A stretch of DNA of 64,000 nucleotides from Celeribacter indicus (GCF_000819565.1 NZ_CP004393.1:1736001-1800000), one strand, 5' to 3'; positions 1 through 9,555 are shown, numbered from the stretch's first letter. Numbers and translations are program-made. Notes: a model not told the origin generated them from the sequence alone.

Positions 1-521
1 TGGGCGAGGTAGACGAGGGTTTCGTAATTGCCGAAATAGATCTCGCGCAGCTCGGGGTAGCGGTCGAGGCCGAGCGGTGTCCAGACGAAGGCATCGAACT
101 GGCGCGCGAGGAAATCGGTGAGATAGAAGCTCGTCGCCTCCGCGCGCGCGGCGAAGGCCGCGGTTCCGTCGAAGAAGGCATAGCAATGCGGCGCCTCGAT
201 CATGTCGACGCCGAGCCGGTCGCAGAGCGCCCGGAGCCCGCCGCCGGTGCCGCAATCGCCATAGGCGACGAGGATGCGGTCGTACTCTGCGCGGTGCTCG
301 CGGATGGCGCGCTCGACCGCCTCGGGGATCTTCGCGGGCGTGTTGTGCAGGATCGCGGGCAGGCAGGTGAGGCTCAGGTGGTCGAGCCGGTTCGCCTCGA
401 TGAGCGCCAGCACCTCGCGCGCCAGCGCGCCGCAGGCGATGACGAGCGTCCGGCCCGCGCCGGTGGTGCCGAGGCCGCGGTCGCGCAGGGCCGTGTCGGT
501 GAGGCGGGCCGGCCGGCTCAC
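1..521 (-). CDS. DUF1638 domain protein, 3' end cut by window edge
   Basis: The frame is open from a GTG at 521 to the left edge, so the C-terminus is missing. The translation contains the glycine-rich YGDCGTGGGL segment and the surrounding pattern that I associate with DUF1638 proteins, a family of unknown biochemical role commonly found beside corrinoid methyltransferase components. The GTG start overlaps the stop of the upstream corrinoid-protein gene as GTGA (518-521), so the two are translationally coupled. By context it probably serves the same methyl-transfer or corrinoid pathway; that role is inferred, not seen in the sequence. Confidence 0.8.
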   Translation of the reverse strand, partial: MSRPARLTDTALRDRGLGTTGAGRTLVIACGALAREVLALIEANRLDHLSLTCLPAILHNTPAKIPEAVERAIREHRAEYDRILVAYGDCGTGGGLRALCDRLGVDMIEAPHCYAFFDGTAAFAARAEATSFYLTDFLARQFDAFVWTPLGLDRYPELREIYFGNYETLVYLA

Positions 522-1213
522 GCCCGGTTGTGCCGCGCGTGGATCAGCCGCTTGGCGGTTTCCACGGCGATGGCGGCATCGTCGCAATAGGCATCGGCGC
601 CGATGGCGCGGCCGAATTCCTCGTTGAGCGGCGCGCCGCCGCAGAGCACGATATACTTGTCGCGCAGCCCCTGGGCATCGAGGCTTTCGATCACCGTCTT
701 CATGTAGGGCATGGTCGTGGTCAGCAGCGCCGACATGCCGATGATGTCCGCGCCCTCGCGTTCGGCCGTGCCGATGTAATTCTCCGCCTCGGTGTTGATC
801 CCGAGGTCGATGATCTCGAAGCCCGCGCCCTCCATCATCATCGCGACGAGGTTCTTGCCGATGTCGTGGATGTCGCCCTTCACTGTGCCGATCACCATCT
901 TGCCCATCTTCGGCGCGCCGGTCTCGACGAGCAGCGGCTTCAGGATCGCCATGCCGCCCTTCATCGCCTGGGCGGCGCGCAGCACCTCGGGGACGAAGAG
1001 GATGCCGTCGCGGAAATCGTCGCCGACGATCTGCATTCCGGCGACGAGGGATTTCGTCAGGATGTCATAGGGCGTCCAGCCTCGTTCGAGCAGGATCTGC
1101 ACCGCCTCCTCGATCTCCGGCTTCAGCCCGTCGTAGAGATCGTCCATCATCTGTTCGGTCAGTTCCCCGTCGTCGAGCTCGGAGAGGATCAGATCGTCGT
1201 CTTCCTCAGACAT
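518..1213 (-). CDS. Methyltransferase cognate corrinoid protein (B12-binding)
   Basis: 231 aa. An N-terminal helical cap (B12-binding-2, about residues 15-100) precedes a Rossmann-like cobalamin domain (about 105-225). The signature GDIHDIGKNL supplies the DxHxxG histidine that ligates cobalt in the base-off form. Such proteins carry a methyl group from a substrate-specific methyltransferase to an acceptor such as homocysteine or folate. It is coupled to the DUF1638 gene downstream (GTGA), and a homocysteine S-methyltransferase lies 1.2 kb upstream on the same strand. The methyl donor (betaine, methylamine or other) cannot be read from the sequence. Confidence 0.9.
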   Translation of the reverse strand: MSEEDDDLILSELDDGELTEQMMDDLYDGLKPEIEEAVQILLERGWTPYDILTKSLVAGMQIVGDDFRDGILFVPEVLRAAQAMKGGMAILKPLLVETGAPKMGKMVIGTVKGDIHDIGKNLVAMMMEGAGFEIIDLGINTEAENYIGTAEREGADIIGMSALLTTTMPYMKTVIESLDAQGLRDKYIVLCGGAPLNEEFGRAIGADAYCDDAAIAVETAKRLIHARHNRA

Positions 1214-1301
1214 GCGCGTTTCCTTTCATCAGGCAGGTCTTTGCCTCGCGAGCCTCTTTGCGCTCTTGGCAAATGTTCTCACTTTGTTCTAGTCTTGCGG
1301 C

Positions 1302-2402
1302 ATGAGCCGCGAATCCACATTCTTCTCCGACACCCTCCCGCTCGGCCTCGTGCCGAAGGCGCGGGGCAGCCGGTCCAACGCCGCCGGCCGGTTCGAGCGG
1401 CTGGCGCGGGAGACCTTTCTCGACGGCTGGGACAGCGAGGCGGAGGCGCGCACGCTCGGCACCACCACCGTGGACGAGCGCCCGAAGAAAGTCATCACCC
1501 GCAACGACAGTCCCGACATTCCCTTCGACCGCTCGGTCAATCCCTATCGCGGCTGCGAGCACGGGTGCAGCTATTGCTTCGCCCGTCCCAGCCATGCCTA
1601 TCTCGGCCTCTCGCCGGGGCTGGATTTCGAGACGCGGCTGACGCGCAAGCTCGGCGCGGCGGAGGTGCTGGCGCGCGAACTGGCCGCGAAAAGCTACGAG
1701 GTCGCGCCGATCGCCATCGGCACCAACACCGACCCCTACCAGCCGATCGAGGCGCGCGACCGGATCATGCGCGCGATCCTCGAGGTGCTGCGCGATCACA
1801 ACCACCCGGTGACGATCACCACCAAGGGCACGCTGATCGAGCGCGACATCGACCTGTTGCGGCCGATGGCGGCGAAGGGTCTGGCGAGCGTCGGGATGTC
1901 CGTGACCTCGCTCGGCTCGCGCCTGTCGCGCCAGATGGAGCCGCGCGCGCCCGCGCCGGCGCGCCGGCTGAAGACGATCCGGGCCCTGAGCGAGGCGGGC
2001 ATCCCGGTGCGGGTCATGGCGGCGCCGATGATCCCCGCGCTCACCGATCACGAGCTCGAGGCGATCCTCGCCGCCGCCGCCCAGCACGGGGCGCGGGCGG
2101 CGGGCTACATCATGCTGCGCCTGCCGCGGGAGGTGGCGCCGCTGTTCGAGGAGTGGCTCGCCGCCCATGTGCCCGACCGCGCCGGCCGCGTGATGAAGCG
2201 GATGCGCGAGCTGCACGGCGGCGAGGTCTATGACAGCCGCTGGGGCAAGCGGATGACGGGGGAGGGCGAATGGGCGGAGCTCATGGCCAGACGCTTCGAC
2301 ATCGCGCTCGCGCGCAGCGGGCTGGCGCGGAAGATGCCGCCGCTGCGGACGGATCTCTTTGCCGTGCCGCCCAGGCCGGGCGACCAGCTCAGCCTGTTCT
2401 GA
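1302..2402 (+). CDS. PA0069-family radical SAM protein
   Basis: 366 aa. Near residue 85 the segment NPYRGCEHGCSYCFARPSH carries the CxxxCxxC cysteines that ligate a 4Fe-4S cluster, embedded in the Spl/PA0069-type context. The family resembles spore photoproduct lyase in its core, but its substrate is not established. It is read opposite to both neighbours: it diverges from the corrinoid gene across 88 bp and converges on the homocysteine methyltransferase with 19 bp between stops. A role in the methyl-transfer cluster is therefore not implied by operon structure. Confidence 0.88.
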   Translation: MSRESTFFSDTLPLGLVPKARGSRSNAAGRFERLARETFLDGWDSEAEARTLGTTTVDERPKKVITRNDSPDIPFDRSVNPYRGCEHGCSYCFARPSHAYLGLSPGLDFETRLTRKLGAAEVLARELAAKSYEVAPIAIGTNTDPYQPIEARDRIMRAILEVLRDHNHPVTITTKGTLIERDIDLLRPMAAKGLASVGMSVTSLGSRLSRQMEPRAPAPARRLKTIRALSEAGIPVRVMAAPMIPALTDHELEAILAAAAQHGARAAGYIMLRLPREVAPLFEEWLAAHVPDRAGRVMKRMRELHGGEVYDSRWGKRMTGEGEWAELMARRFDIALARSGLARKMPPLRTDLFAVPPRPGDQLSLF

Positions 2403-2421
2403 CCGGAGACACCGCATGGCA

Positions 2422-3438
2422 TCAGCCGCGCCGGCGACGCCCGGAGCGTTCGCGTTTCGCGGGCCCCTTGTCGTCGGTGCCGTCGGAGGCGGAGGAGAAG
2501 CCGCCGAGTTTCTCGGCGATCTGTTCGAGCGTCGGGCGCGGGCCGCGGGGGCGGGTTTCGAGCGCCTCCTTCATCGCGCGCAGGTGGTCGGGCGTCGTGC
2601 CGCAGCAGCCGCCGATGATCCGCGCGCCGGAATCGCGGGCCATGCAGGCGTAGTCGGCCATCAGCTCGGGCGTGCCGTCGTAATGGATATGCCCGTCGAC
2701 GTAGCGCGGAATGCCCGCATTTCCCTTGGCGACGATCGGGCGTTCGTGGCCCTGTGCGGCAAAGCCCAGCACGGTGCGCAGCAGGTCGGAGGAGCCGGTG
2801 CCGCAATTCGCGCCATAGGCGACGGGGGGCACCGGCATCTTCTCGACCATGTCGGCGAGCTGGGCAGAGGTCACGCCCATCATCGTGCGCCCGGCGGTGT
2901 CGAAGCTCATCGTGCCGACCCAGGCGAGCCCCGCCTTCGCGGCGCCCTCGGCGGCGGCCCTGTATTCCTCGGGGGCGGAGATCGTCTCGATCCAGGCGAC
3001 ATCGGCGCCGCCGGCCTTCAGCCCCTCGGCCTGTTCGTGGAACATCTCCACGGCGCTCGCATAGGAGAGCGGCCCCATCGGTTCCATGATCTCGCCCGTG
3101 GGGCCCATGGAGCCCGCGACGATCACCGGGCGACCCGCCCTGTCGGCGACCTCGCGGCCGATTTCCGCGGCGGCCCGGTTGAGTTCGAAGACGCGGTCCT
3201 GCGCGTTGTGCAGCTTCAGCCGGGAGGCGGAGCCGCCGAAGGAATTGGTGAGGAAGATGTCGGAGCCGGCGTCCACCGCGCCCTGGTAGAGTGCGGTGAT
3301 GTTGTCGGGCCTGTCGGTGTTCCACAGCTCCGGCGCATCGCCCGAGGACAGGCCCATGTTGAACAGGGTGGTGCCCGTCGCGCCGTCGGTCATCAGCCAG
3401 TCGCGGGTTTCGAGCAGTTTCGTCAGCGCATCACTCAT
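2422..3438 (-). CDS. Homocysteine S-methyltransferase (betaine-homocysteine methyltransferase type)
   Basis: 338 aa. It is a single TIM-barrel domain of the MetH N-terminal/BHMT family, beginning with the DGATGTTLFNMG segment. The zinc thiolates are visible as the Cys in YGANCGTG and the Cys pair in GGCCGTTPDH near residue 290. Family members transfer a methyl group to homocysteine to give methionine. With the corrinoid protein nearby on the same strand, a split MetH-like or betaine demethylation route is likely (inference). The tail is charged and Gly/Arg-rich. I chose the ATG at 3438 because homology begins there; the frame stays open far upstream, antisense to the mprF-like gene, which is a high-GC artefact. 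Confidence 0.87.
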   Translation of the reverse strand: MSDALTKLLETRDWLMTDGATGTTLFNMGLSSGDAPELWNTDRPDNITALYQGAVDAGSDIFLTNSFGGSASRLKLHNAQDRVFELNRAAAEIGREVADRAGRPVIVAGSMGPTGEIMEPMGPLSYASAVEMFHEQAEGLKAGGADVAWIETISAPEEYRAAAEGAAKAGLAWVGTMSFDTAGRTMMGVTSAQLADMVEKMPVPPVAYGANCGTGSSDLLRTVLGFAAQGHERPIVAKGNAGIPRYVDGHIHYDGTPELMADYACMARDSGARIIGGCCGTTPDHLRAMKEALETRPRGPRPTLEQIAEKLGGFSSASDGTDDKGPAKRERSGRRRRG

Positions 3439-3635
3439 CGCGTCATTCGTCCTTTGTCCGGTTGCCTGCCACGGGGGGTGGCGGCGGCGTGTCGAGGGGA
3501 GCCTCGGGGATCGCCGCACGGTCCGGCCGGGTGGGCTTTCCCGTCCTTGCCAGACCTGCGGGGATTTATCAAATTCAATGAGGTCATAAAGATCATGAGG
3601 CGCAGGCGCAATGGCGCGCGCCGGCGGGCCGTGGC

Positions 3636-5675
3636 CTAGCGTGGCTGCCGCCGGAAGATCCGCAACGGCCGGTGGGTCGCGAGGCGCGATGCCTTCATCA
3701 GGTTGGAGGTCGGGCGGCGCGGCGGGGCGGTGACGCGGCGCAGGATGTCCATGGCCGCGATCGTCAGGGCGAGGCGCGAGGGCGCGGCGAGGTAGAGCGT
3801 TTCCCAGCGCGGATCGAAGGCCGCCTTGAACCGGCGCAGCCCGGCGGCGCCGGATCGCCTGAGGAAGATCGCGCGCAGCCGGCGCAGGAGCGGATTGGCA
3901 TCGGTGCCCTGCCAGGGCACGGCGGCGAGGGAAAGGCGCGGGCAGGACTGGCGCGCGGCGGCCCCGATCGCGGCGACGATGAGCGCCTGCACGGTGCCGT
4001 CGGGGGCGGCGCGGCCGGTGCGCATCAGGTCGAGCGTCATCTCGCTGCGGGTCTCGTGCAGGGTGACGAAGCCGACGAGATCCGGGCCGAGGAAGGCGAG
4101 GAAGATCCGCTGGCAGGAGACATAGGCGCGCTCGTAGGTGCCCATGGAAAAGCCGCGCTCCCGGCCGCGCAGGCCGCGCCATTCGGCGGCGACGCGATCC
4201 ATCTCCGCGAGCGGCAGCGGGTGCGGCGCCTCGCGGACGGTCAGGCCGGCGGCGGCGGCCTTGCCGAGGAGCCGGCGCAGTTGCCGCCGGTTGCTGCCCT
4301 CGAGGCTGAAGGTGCCGGGCACGAGCCAGGCCTCCTCTGCCACGGGCAGCACGCGCCAGCCGGCGCGCCGGGCGCTTGCCGCCATGCGGGCGCCGCATTT
4401 GTAGATCGCGGGCATGCGGTAGCGTTGGGCCGCGGCCCCGCTCAGCGCCCCGCGCGCGGCGGAGGGGCAGGTGCGCGCGACGAGCGGGTCGGAAAGCATC
4501 ACGAGCGATTGCCCGATCGGCGCGACGAGGCCGAGCGGCCTGCCGTTGCGCGCCGTGAGCAGGGAGAAGTCGCGGGTGCGCAGCAGGTTGGCCTCCGCGC
4601 GGGGGGCGGCGAAGAGCTGGCGCTCCATCTCCGCCGGCAGGCGCGGCGAGGGCGGGGCCTTCACGAGGCGCGGGGCGCGCGACAGGTTGCAGCGGCGCGG
4701 CCCGCGCAGCAGCAGCAGGCCGCAGAGCAGGGCGGGCAGCAGGTAATAGACGAGGCGGAAGGCGAGGACAGCGCCGATCAGCGTCTCGATGTCGACCGAG
4801 GGCAGGAGGGCGGCGAAGGCCGCCTCGAACGGGCCGAAGCCGCCGGGCGTCGCGCCGACGAGCCCCGCCCCGAGGGAGAAGAGGTAGGCGGAGATCACCT
4901 GTCCCGCCGCCAGGGCGAGATCCTGCGGCAGCAGCGCATAGAGCGCGAGGGCGGCGCAGAGGGTGTCGAGCGCGGTGAGCCCGACGACGGTCGCGATGGT
5001 GCGCAGCGACGGCCAGGGCAGGCGCACGAGCGGTCCCGGCGGGTAGACGGACAGGGCGGTGAGCGTCCCGGCCAGCAGGATCGCGCCGGTCGCGAGCGGC
5101 ATCATCCAGGGGTGGTCGGGGCGGAAGATCAGGACGGCGAGGGCCGCGACGACGGCCCAGCCGGCGAGGAAGGAGAGGGCGACCGCGGCGGAGAGCCGCG
5201 CGGCCTGCCACAGCGTCAGTTCCGGCAGCATGCGCCAGCGCACCAGCGTGCCGGTGAGCGCGCCGAAGCCGAGCACCTGGGACAGGGCGATGGCGATCAC
5301 GCCGGTGCGCCGCGCCGCGCCGGCGGCGATCCCGGTGCCGAGCTGGGCGTGGAGCACGCGGTCGTAATGCCCGACCGCCCAGAAGGAGCCGGCGGTCGCC
5401 AGGAGCGCGAGCACCCATTGCGCCGGGCGCAGCGTGGCGATCGTCGCGCCCACGGCCGCCATGTCGAGATGCGCGGCCTTCTCCCCCACCAGCCAGACCA
5501 CGATCAGGGTGAGCCCGAGGGGCAGCGCCTGCTTGCCGAGGAGCGCGCGCAGCCGCGCCCGGTCGGTCTGCCGCGGCGGGTCCTCCGGCGGCAGGGGGCG
5601 GTTCGCGCCGGTCTCCTCCGGCCCGCCGTCGGGCAGGGGGAGCGCGGTCTCGATGTCGAAAGCGCCGTGACGCAT
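3636..5675 (-). CDS. mprF: MprF-like phosphatidylglycerol lysyltransferase/flippase
   Basis: 679 aa from the ATG at 5675, preceded by an AAGGAG Shine-Dalgarno at suitable spacing; upstream ATGs at 5750 and 5858 lack one. The N-terminal half (about 45-330) is a run of hydrophobic helices corresponding to the flippase module. The C-terminal half (about 345-679) resembles the DUF2156/GNAT-like aminoacyl-transferase domain that moves lysine (or another amino acid) from aminoacyl-tRNA to phosphatidylglycerol. The family lowers membrane negative charge and confers cationic-peptide resistance. It is shorter than Gram-positive MprF (about 840 aa) by several N-terminal helices. It appears monocistronic. 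Confidence 0.82.
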   Translation of the reverse strand: MRHGAFDIETALPLPDGGPEETGANRPLPPEDPPRQTDRARLRALLGKQALPLGLTLIVVWLVGEKAAHLDMAAVGATIATLRPAQWVLALLATAGSFWAVGHYDRVLHAQLGTGIAAGAARRTGVIAIALSQVLGFGALTGTLVRWRMLPELTLWQAARLSAAVALSFLAGWAVVAALAVLIFRPDHPWMMPLATGAILLAGTLTALSVYPPGPLVRLPWPSLRTIATVVGLTALDTLCAALALYALLPQDLALAAGQVISAYLFSLGAGLVGATPGGFGPFEAAFAALLPSVDIETLIGAVLAFRLVYYLLPALLCGLLLLRGPRRCNLSRAPRLVKAPPSPRLPAEMERQLFAAPRAEANLLRTRDFSLLTARNGRPLGLVAPIGQSLVMLSDPLVARTCPSAARGALSGAAAQRYRMPAIYKCGARMAASARRAGWRVLPVAEEAWLVPGTFSLEGSNRRQLRRLLGKAAAAGLTVREAPHPLPLAEMDRVAAEWRGLRGRERGFSMGTYERAYVSCQRIFLAFLGPDLVGFVTLHETRSEMTLDLMRTGRAAPDGTVQALIVAAIGAAARQSCPRLSLAAVPWQGTDANPLLRRLRAIFLRRSGAAGLRRFKAAFDPRWETLYLAAPSRLALTIAAMDILRRVTAPPRRPTSNLMKASRLATHRPLRIFRRQPR

Positions 5676-5852
5676 GGCGGGCGGCTCTCCTTCGCGGGCG
5701 GGGCGCGCGGGTCTGCGTCCGGCGCGCATGCGGGGTCTTGCCTGAGCCATAGGACCGTTTTGCCAATATTCGATTAATTCCGCCGCGAATTCCGCCCGAG
5801 TCGGGGTGAGTCGGGCGCCGCCCGCGGGGTGCGCGGCTGATAGCCGGGTGCC

Positions 5853-5888
5853 GGACAAAAAACAAGGCCCGCGCCAAGGGCGCGGGCC
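5853..5888 (-). terminator. Intrinsic terminator after the ATPase inhibitor gene
   Basis: A 10-bp perfect GC stem (5866-5875 with 5879-5888) has a 3-nt loop. On the minus strand it is followed by a T-rich run (complement of 5855-5865). It lies 38 bp past the stop of the 5927-6238 gene. Confidence 0.85.
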
Positions 5889-5926
5889 GGGATGCCGTTC
5901 TCGGGCGGCGGTCGGGAGGGGCGGGC

Positions 5927-6238
5927 TCAGGCGTCGGCGAGCTCGGCCTTCGCCTCTGACAGGTAGCGGGCATAGAGTGCGCGGATCTCTTCGGCCTCCG
6001 CGATCCCCGCGAGATCGGCGGCGACCTTGCGGATCACATCTTCGGCACCGGCTTCCTGCATGTCGGCGCGGATCACCTCCGCGGTGTAGCTTTCGGTTTC
6101 CGGGGCGGATTTCCCGAGCTTTCCGGCGGCCCAGAGCGCGAGCTTGCGGTCGGCGCGCACCTCGGCCTTGAACACCATGGCCGCGTCATGGGCGAATTTG
6201 GTCTCGAACGCGGATTCGCGATCGTCGAAAGTGGTCAT
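5927..6238 (-). CDS. ATP synthase inhibitor subunit zeta (DUF1476)
   Basis: 103 aa, soluble, predicted helical. It starts with the MTTFDDRESAFETKFAHD motif typical of alphaproteobacterial zeta subunits, which bind F1-ATPase and block ATP hydrolysis in the reverse direction. The start at 6238 has a strong GAGGAGGA ribosome site. It is divergent from purC, an arrangement I associate with Rhodobacterales. A strong terminator follows. Confidence 0.9.
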   Translation of the reverse strand: MTTFDDRESAFETKFAHDAAMVFKAEVRADRKLALWAAGKLGKSAPETESYTAEVIRADMQEAGAEDVIRKVAADLAGIAEAEEIRALYARYLSEAKAELADA

Positions 6239-6469
6239 GGCAGGGTCCTCCTCGATAAGGCCACAATTCGAATATGGGGTTTTTAGCCATTCATTTTCAA
6301 GGAAGATCGTCAGCGGAGGGCGAGGTTTTCCACCCGTGCCGGGGCGGGAGGGAGCGGCGCGGGGCGCCGGACCGTGCGGCATGCTTGCCCCGCGCGGTCC
6401 CATGGCCTAAAGAGCGCATCTGAGAAGGCCGGTGCGATGATTCCCGGCCCCGAAGCTATTGGAGGCTCC

Positions 6470-7231
6470 ATGGCGCGCCGCAAGAAAATCTACGAAGGCA
6501 AGGCGAAGACGCTTTACGAAGGCCCGGAACCGGGAACCCTCGTCCAGTATTTCAAGGACGACGCCACCGCCTTCAACGCGCAGAAGAAGGCCACGATCGA
6601 GGGCAAGGGGGTGCTCAACAACCGCCTGTCCGAGTTCTTCATGACGGGGCTCACCAATCTCGGCATTCCGAACCATTTCATCCGTCGCCTCAACATGCGC
6701 GAACAGCTCATCCGCCAGTGCGAGATCATCCCGCTCGAGGTGATCGTGCGCAACTTTGCGGCGGGGTCGATGGCGAAGCGACTGGGGCTCGAGGAGGGGA
6801 TGCGCCTGCCGCGCCCGATCATCGAATTCTCCTACAAGGACGACGCGCTGGGCGATCCGCTGGTGCCCGAGGAATATATCATCGCCTTCGGCTGGGCGTC
6901 GCAGCAGGATCTCGACGACATCGTGGCGCTGGCGCTGCGGGTGAACGACTATCTTTCGGGGGTGATGTACGGCGTCGGCATCCGGCTCGTCGATTTCAAG
7001 ATCGAGATCGGCCGGGTCTGGGACGGCGACTACATGCGGCTGATCGTGGCCGACGAGATTTCCCCCGACAGCTGCCGGCTGTGGGATATCGAGAGCGGGC
7101 AGAAGCTCGACAAGGACGTGTTCCGCCGCGATCTCGGTAACCTGACGGACGCCTATACGGAAGTGGCGCGCCGCCTCGGCGTGCTGCCCACCAACGGCCC
7201 GATCGGCGACAAGCCGACGCTCATCAACTGA
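6470..7231 (+). CDS. purC: SAICAR synthase (phosphoribosylaminoimidazole-succinocarboxamide synthase)
   Basis: 253 aa. The start [18 protein letters not shown] and the segment [19 protein letters not shown] are diagnostic of PurC, which ligates aspartate to CAIR with ATP hydrolysis in purine synthesis. I chose the ATG at 6470 because GGAGG sits just before it and the family's first residues follow; the frame is open further upstream. The next gene, purS, starts 20 bp after the stop, so the two are probably cotranscribed. Confidence 0.97.
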   Translation: MARRKKIYEGKAKTLYEGPEPGTLVQYFKDDATAFNAQKKATIEGKGVLNNRLSEFFMTGLTNLGIPNHFIRRLNMREQLIRQCEIIPLEVIVRNFAAGSMAKRLGLEEGMRLPRPIIEFSYKDDALGDPLVPEEYIIAFGWASQQDLDDIVALALRVNDYLSGVMYGVGIRLVDFKIEIGRVWDGDYMRLIVADEISPDSCRLWDIESGQKLDKDVFRRDLGNLTDAYTEVARRLGVLPTNGPIGDKPTLIN

Positions 7232-7251
7232 TCCCAGGAAAAGGACCGCCC

Positions 7252-7482
7252 ATGAAAGCCCGCGTCTTCGTCATGCTCAAAAACGGTGTTCTCGACCCGC
7301 AGGGCGAGGCGGTGCGCCACGCGCTCGGCAGCCTCGGTTTCGACGGGGTCGAGGGCGTGCGCCAGGGCAAGGTGATCGAGCTCGACCTCGCCGAGGGCAC
7401 GAGCGAGGCGACGGTCACGGAGATGTGCGAGAAGCTGCTGGCCAACACGGTGATCGAGAGCTACCGCGTCGAGATGCTCTGA
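7252..7482 (+). CDS. purS: FGAM synthase subunit PurS
   Basis: 76 aa, full length for the family. PurS is the small dimeric subunit that bridges PurQ and PurL so that ammonia from glutamine reaches FGAR. The start MKARVFVMLKNGVLDPQG matches the family. It lies 20 bp after purC and is followed at once by a strong terminator, so purQ (9847) needs its own promoter. Confidence 0.97.
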   Translation: MKARVFVMLKNGVLDPQGEAVRHALGSLGFDGVEGVRQGKVIELDLAEGTSEATVTEMCEKLLANTVIESYRVEML

Positions 7483-7500
7483 CAGCCCCGGATGTCGCGA

Positions 7501-7543
7501 GACAAGGCACCCCCCGGAAAGTGCCGGGGGGTGCCTTGTCTTT
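7501..7543 (+). terminator. Strong intrinsic terminator after purCS
   Basis: A 17-bp perfect inverted repeat (7501-7517 with 7524-7540) has a 6-nt loop and is followed by TTT. It sits between purS and the convergent gene at 7553-8278, and the symmetric stem could stop both directions. Confidence 0.85.
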
Positions 7544-7552
7544 GGGACGGAG

Positions 7553-8278
7553 CTAGTCGTAATTCACCATGGTTTCCCGGAGAATTTCGCTCACGCGGTC
7601 CAGGCCGTATTTTTCCACTTCGGGCTTCAGGTCCCGGAAATAGAGCCGCAGGGCCAATTCCGACATGATCTCTCTTCGGTCTCCCGCGGGCGGCGGGGGA
7701 GATCTCTCCGGTCCCGAGACGGCCGGAGCGGCGGCGGGGTCGGAAGCCGGACGTGGCCCGGTCCCCGAGGCGAGTTTGCGCGGGGGCAGGCGTGTCTCCC
7801 ATTCACAGGTGCTTGCGAGGGCATAGATGGCATCGACTGTCTTTGTCAGCCTGTATTGACCGGTGCCGCGCGCGGTATAGCCTTCGACATCGAGAATGAC
7901 GCTGCCTTCCTCAACCATCCGCGCGATGAAGGCGATCGGATTGGAAATGAAGGCCGCCTGGCCGGTCGTGGAGTCCTCCGCCCCGATGCGGGTGGCACGG
8001 TCCATCCCTGCCCAGCGGACACGCAGGGTGCCCCTGTGGCCATACACCCCGTCGAAATTGAGAAAGGCTTCGGTCCTGTTGTTTTCGCAGCGAAAGATCA
8101 GGCTGCCGGTTCTGTGCGAATTCGGCTGGGGTGCGACGCCGACGATATGTGTCGGAAACCTGGGGTTCGCAATGTTCTCGCGAACCGTCACGTAATCGGC
8201 CCTTGCCGGTGATGCGGAAAAAACCAGGACGGAAAGAACGCAGAGCAACGTCGTTTTGGACAGGCGCAATGGAGACAT
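7553..8278 (-). CDS. Secreted protein resembling type VI-associated TagO/VasI
   Basis: 241 aa. A clear signal peptide (first ~27 residues, ending ASPARA) predicts a periplasmic protein. The central part (LIFRCENNRTEAFLNF, then a FIARMVEEGSVILDVEGY-type stretch and a closing CEW) has the cysteine spacing and strand pattern I associate with TagO/VasI-like proteins. No type VI secretion genes are nearby, so involvement in that system is unsupported. The final ~60 residues, after a Pro-rich linker, are low in recognisable features. It converges on purS across the terminator. Confidence 0.55.
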   Translation of the reverse strand: MSPLRLSKTTLLCVLSVLVFSASPARADYVTVRENIANPRFPTHIVGVAPQPNSHRTGSLIFRCENNRTEAFLNFDGVYGHRGTLRVRWAGMDRATRIGAEDSTTGQAAFISNPIAFIARMVEEGSVILDVEGYTARGTGQYRLTKTVDAIYALASTCEWETRLPPRKLASGTGPRPASDPAAAPAVSGPERSPPPPAGDRREIMSELALRLYFRDLKPEVEKYGLDRVSEILRETMVNYD

Positions 8279-8390
8279 CCCGGTGGCAATCTCATGGGGT
8301 GCAGGATAGCGGAACTTTCTTAATTTCCCGTAAAAATTCAGGGCGCGTCTACGCGATATGCGCAGGGCGCGGATCCGACAGCAGGATGAA

Positions 8391-8413
8391 AGCCGCCCCT
8401 TTCGGAGGCGGCC
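8391..8413 (-). terminator. Possible terminator after the luciferase-like gene
   Basis: A 6-bp GC stem (8392-8397 with 8407-8412) is followed on the minus strand by TTTC. It lies just past the stop of 8424-9443. The stem is short and the T-run weak. Confidence 0.45.
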
Positions 8414-8423
8414 TTCTGGGGCC

Positions 8424-9443
8424 TTACCGCCACCCCAGCGCCGGGGCGACGTCCTTCAGGATCGTCTCGATCACATGCACGTTGTAATCGACGCCGAGCA
8501 TGTTCGGCACCGTCAGCAGGAGCGTATCGGCCTCTGCGATCGCCTCGTCGCCGCGGAGCTGGTCGATCAGCCGGTCCGGCTCGTCGGCATAGCCGCGCCC
8601 GAAGATGGAGCGGGTTTGCTCGATCATGCCGATCTGGTCGCTGTCCTTGCCGCCGCGGCCGAAATACATCCGGTCCATGTCCGTGGTGAGCGCAAAGATC
8701 GAGCGGCTGACGGAGACGCGCGGGTCCCGCCTGTGCCCCGCGGCCTTCCACGCCTCGCGATAGGCGCGGATCTGTCTGGCCTGCTGGATGTGGAAGGGCT
8801 CCCCGGTTTCGTCGTCCTTGAGCGTCGAGCTTTGCAGGTTCATCCCCAGCCCGGCCGCCCATTCGGCGGTGGCGTTCGAGGCGGAGCCCCACCAGATGCG
8901 CTCGAGAAGCCCCTCGGAATGGGGTTCGAGCCGCAACAGCCCCGGTGGGTTCGGGAACATCGGGCGCGGGCTCGGCCGGGCGAAGCCGCGGCCTTCGAGC
9001 TGTTGCAGGAAGACCTCGGTATGCCGGCGCGCCATGTCGGAGGCGTCCTCGCCCTCGGCCGGCTGGTAGCCGAAATGGCGCCAGCCGTCGACCACCTGCT
9101 CGGGCGAGCCGCGGCTGAGGCCGAGTTGCAGCCGCCCGCCGGCGATCAGGTCGGCGGCGCCGGCGTCCTCGGCCATGTAGAGCGGGTTCTCGTAGCGCAT
9201 GTCGATCACGCCGGTGCCGATCTCGATCTTCGAGGTCTTTGCGCCGATGGCCGCGAGGAGCGGGAAGGGGGAGGCGAGCTGGCGCGCGAAATGGTGCACG
9301 CGGAAATAGGCGCCGTCGAGGCCCAGGTCCTCGGCGGCGACCGCGAGGTCGATGGATTGCAGCAAGGCGTCGGAGGCCGTGCGCACGGCGGAGCCGCGCT
9401 CGGGCGCCCAATGGCCGAAGGAGAGGAAGCCGAGAGTTTTCAA
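8424..9443 (-). CDS. LLM-class flavin-dependent oxidoreductase
   Basis: 339 aa. The start MKTLGFLSFGHWAPERGS, the IEIGTGVIDMRYENPLYMAED stretch near 75 and GGRLQLGLSRGSPEQV near 105 are typical of bacterial luciferase-like monooxygenases (TIM barrel, reduced FMN or F420 as cofactor). Members oxidise varied aldehydes, sulfonates or other organics; the substrate here cannot be assigned. It appears monocistronic. Confidence 0.87.
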   Translation of the reverse strand: MKTLGFLSFGHWAPERGSAVRTASDALLQSIDLAVAAEDLGLDGAYFRVHHFARQLASPFPLLAAIGAKTSKIEIGTGVIDMRYENPLYMAEDAGAADLIAGGRLQLGLSRGSPEQVVDGWRHFGYQPAEGEDASDMARRHTEVFLQQLEGRGFARPSPRPMFPNPPGLLRLEPHSEGLLERIWWGSASNATAEWAAGLGMNLQSSTLKDDETGEPFHIQQARQIRAYREAWKAAGHRRDPRVSVSRSIFALTTDMDRMYFGRGGKDSDQIGMIEQTRSIFGRGYADEPDRLIDQLRGDEAIAEADTLLLTVPNMLGVDYNVHVIETILKDVAPALGWR

Positions 9444-9555
9444 GCGAGTGATCCTTTCGCGAACCGCATTGACGATAAGCTAGGGCGTCACGGCCGTCCG
9501 GGAAAGATGCGGTCCATGTGGCTCCGGGCACAGGGCCGGTGCGCTGGCGAAAGGG

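Noticed and set aside
1214..1301. Cobalamin riboswitch before the corrinoid protein gene
   Set aside because: Only 88 bp to the divergent gene and no B12-box-like sequence seen.
3439..5973. N-terminal extension of the homocysteine methyltransferase frame through the mprF gene
   Set aside because: Arg/Pro/Ala-rich shadow in another frame of mprF; the enzyme's homology begins at 3438.
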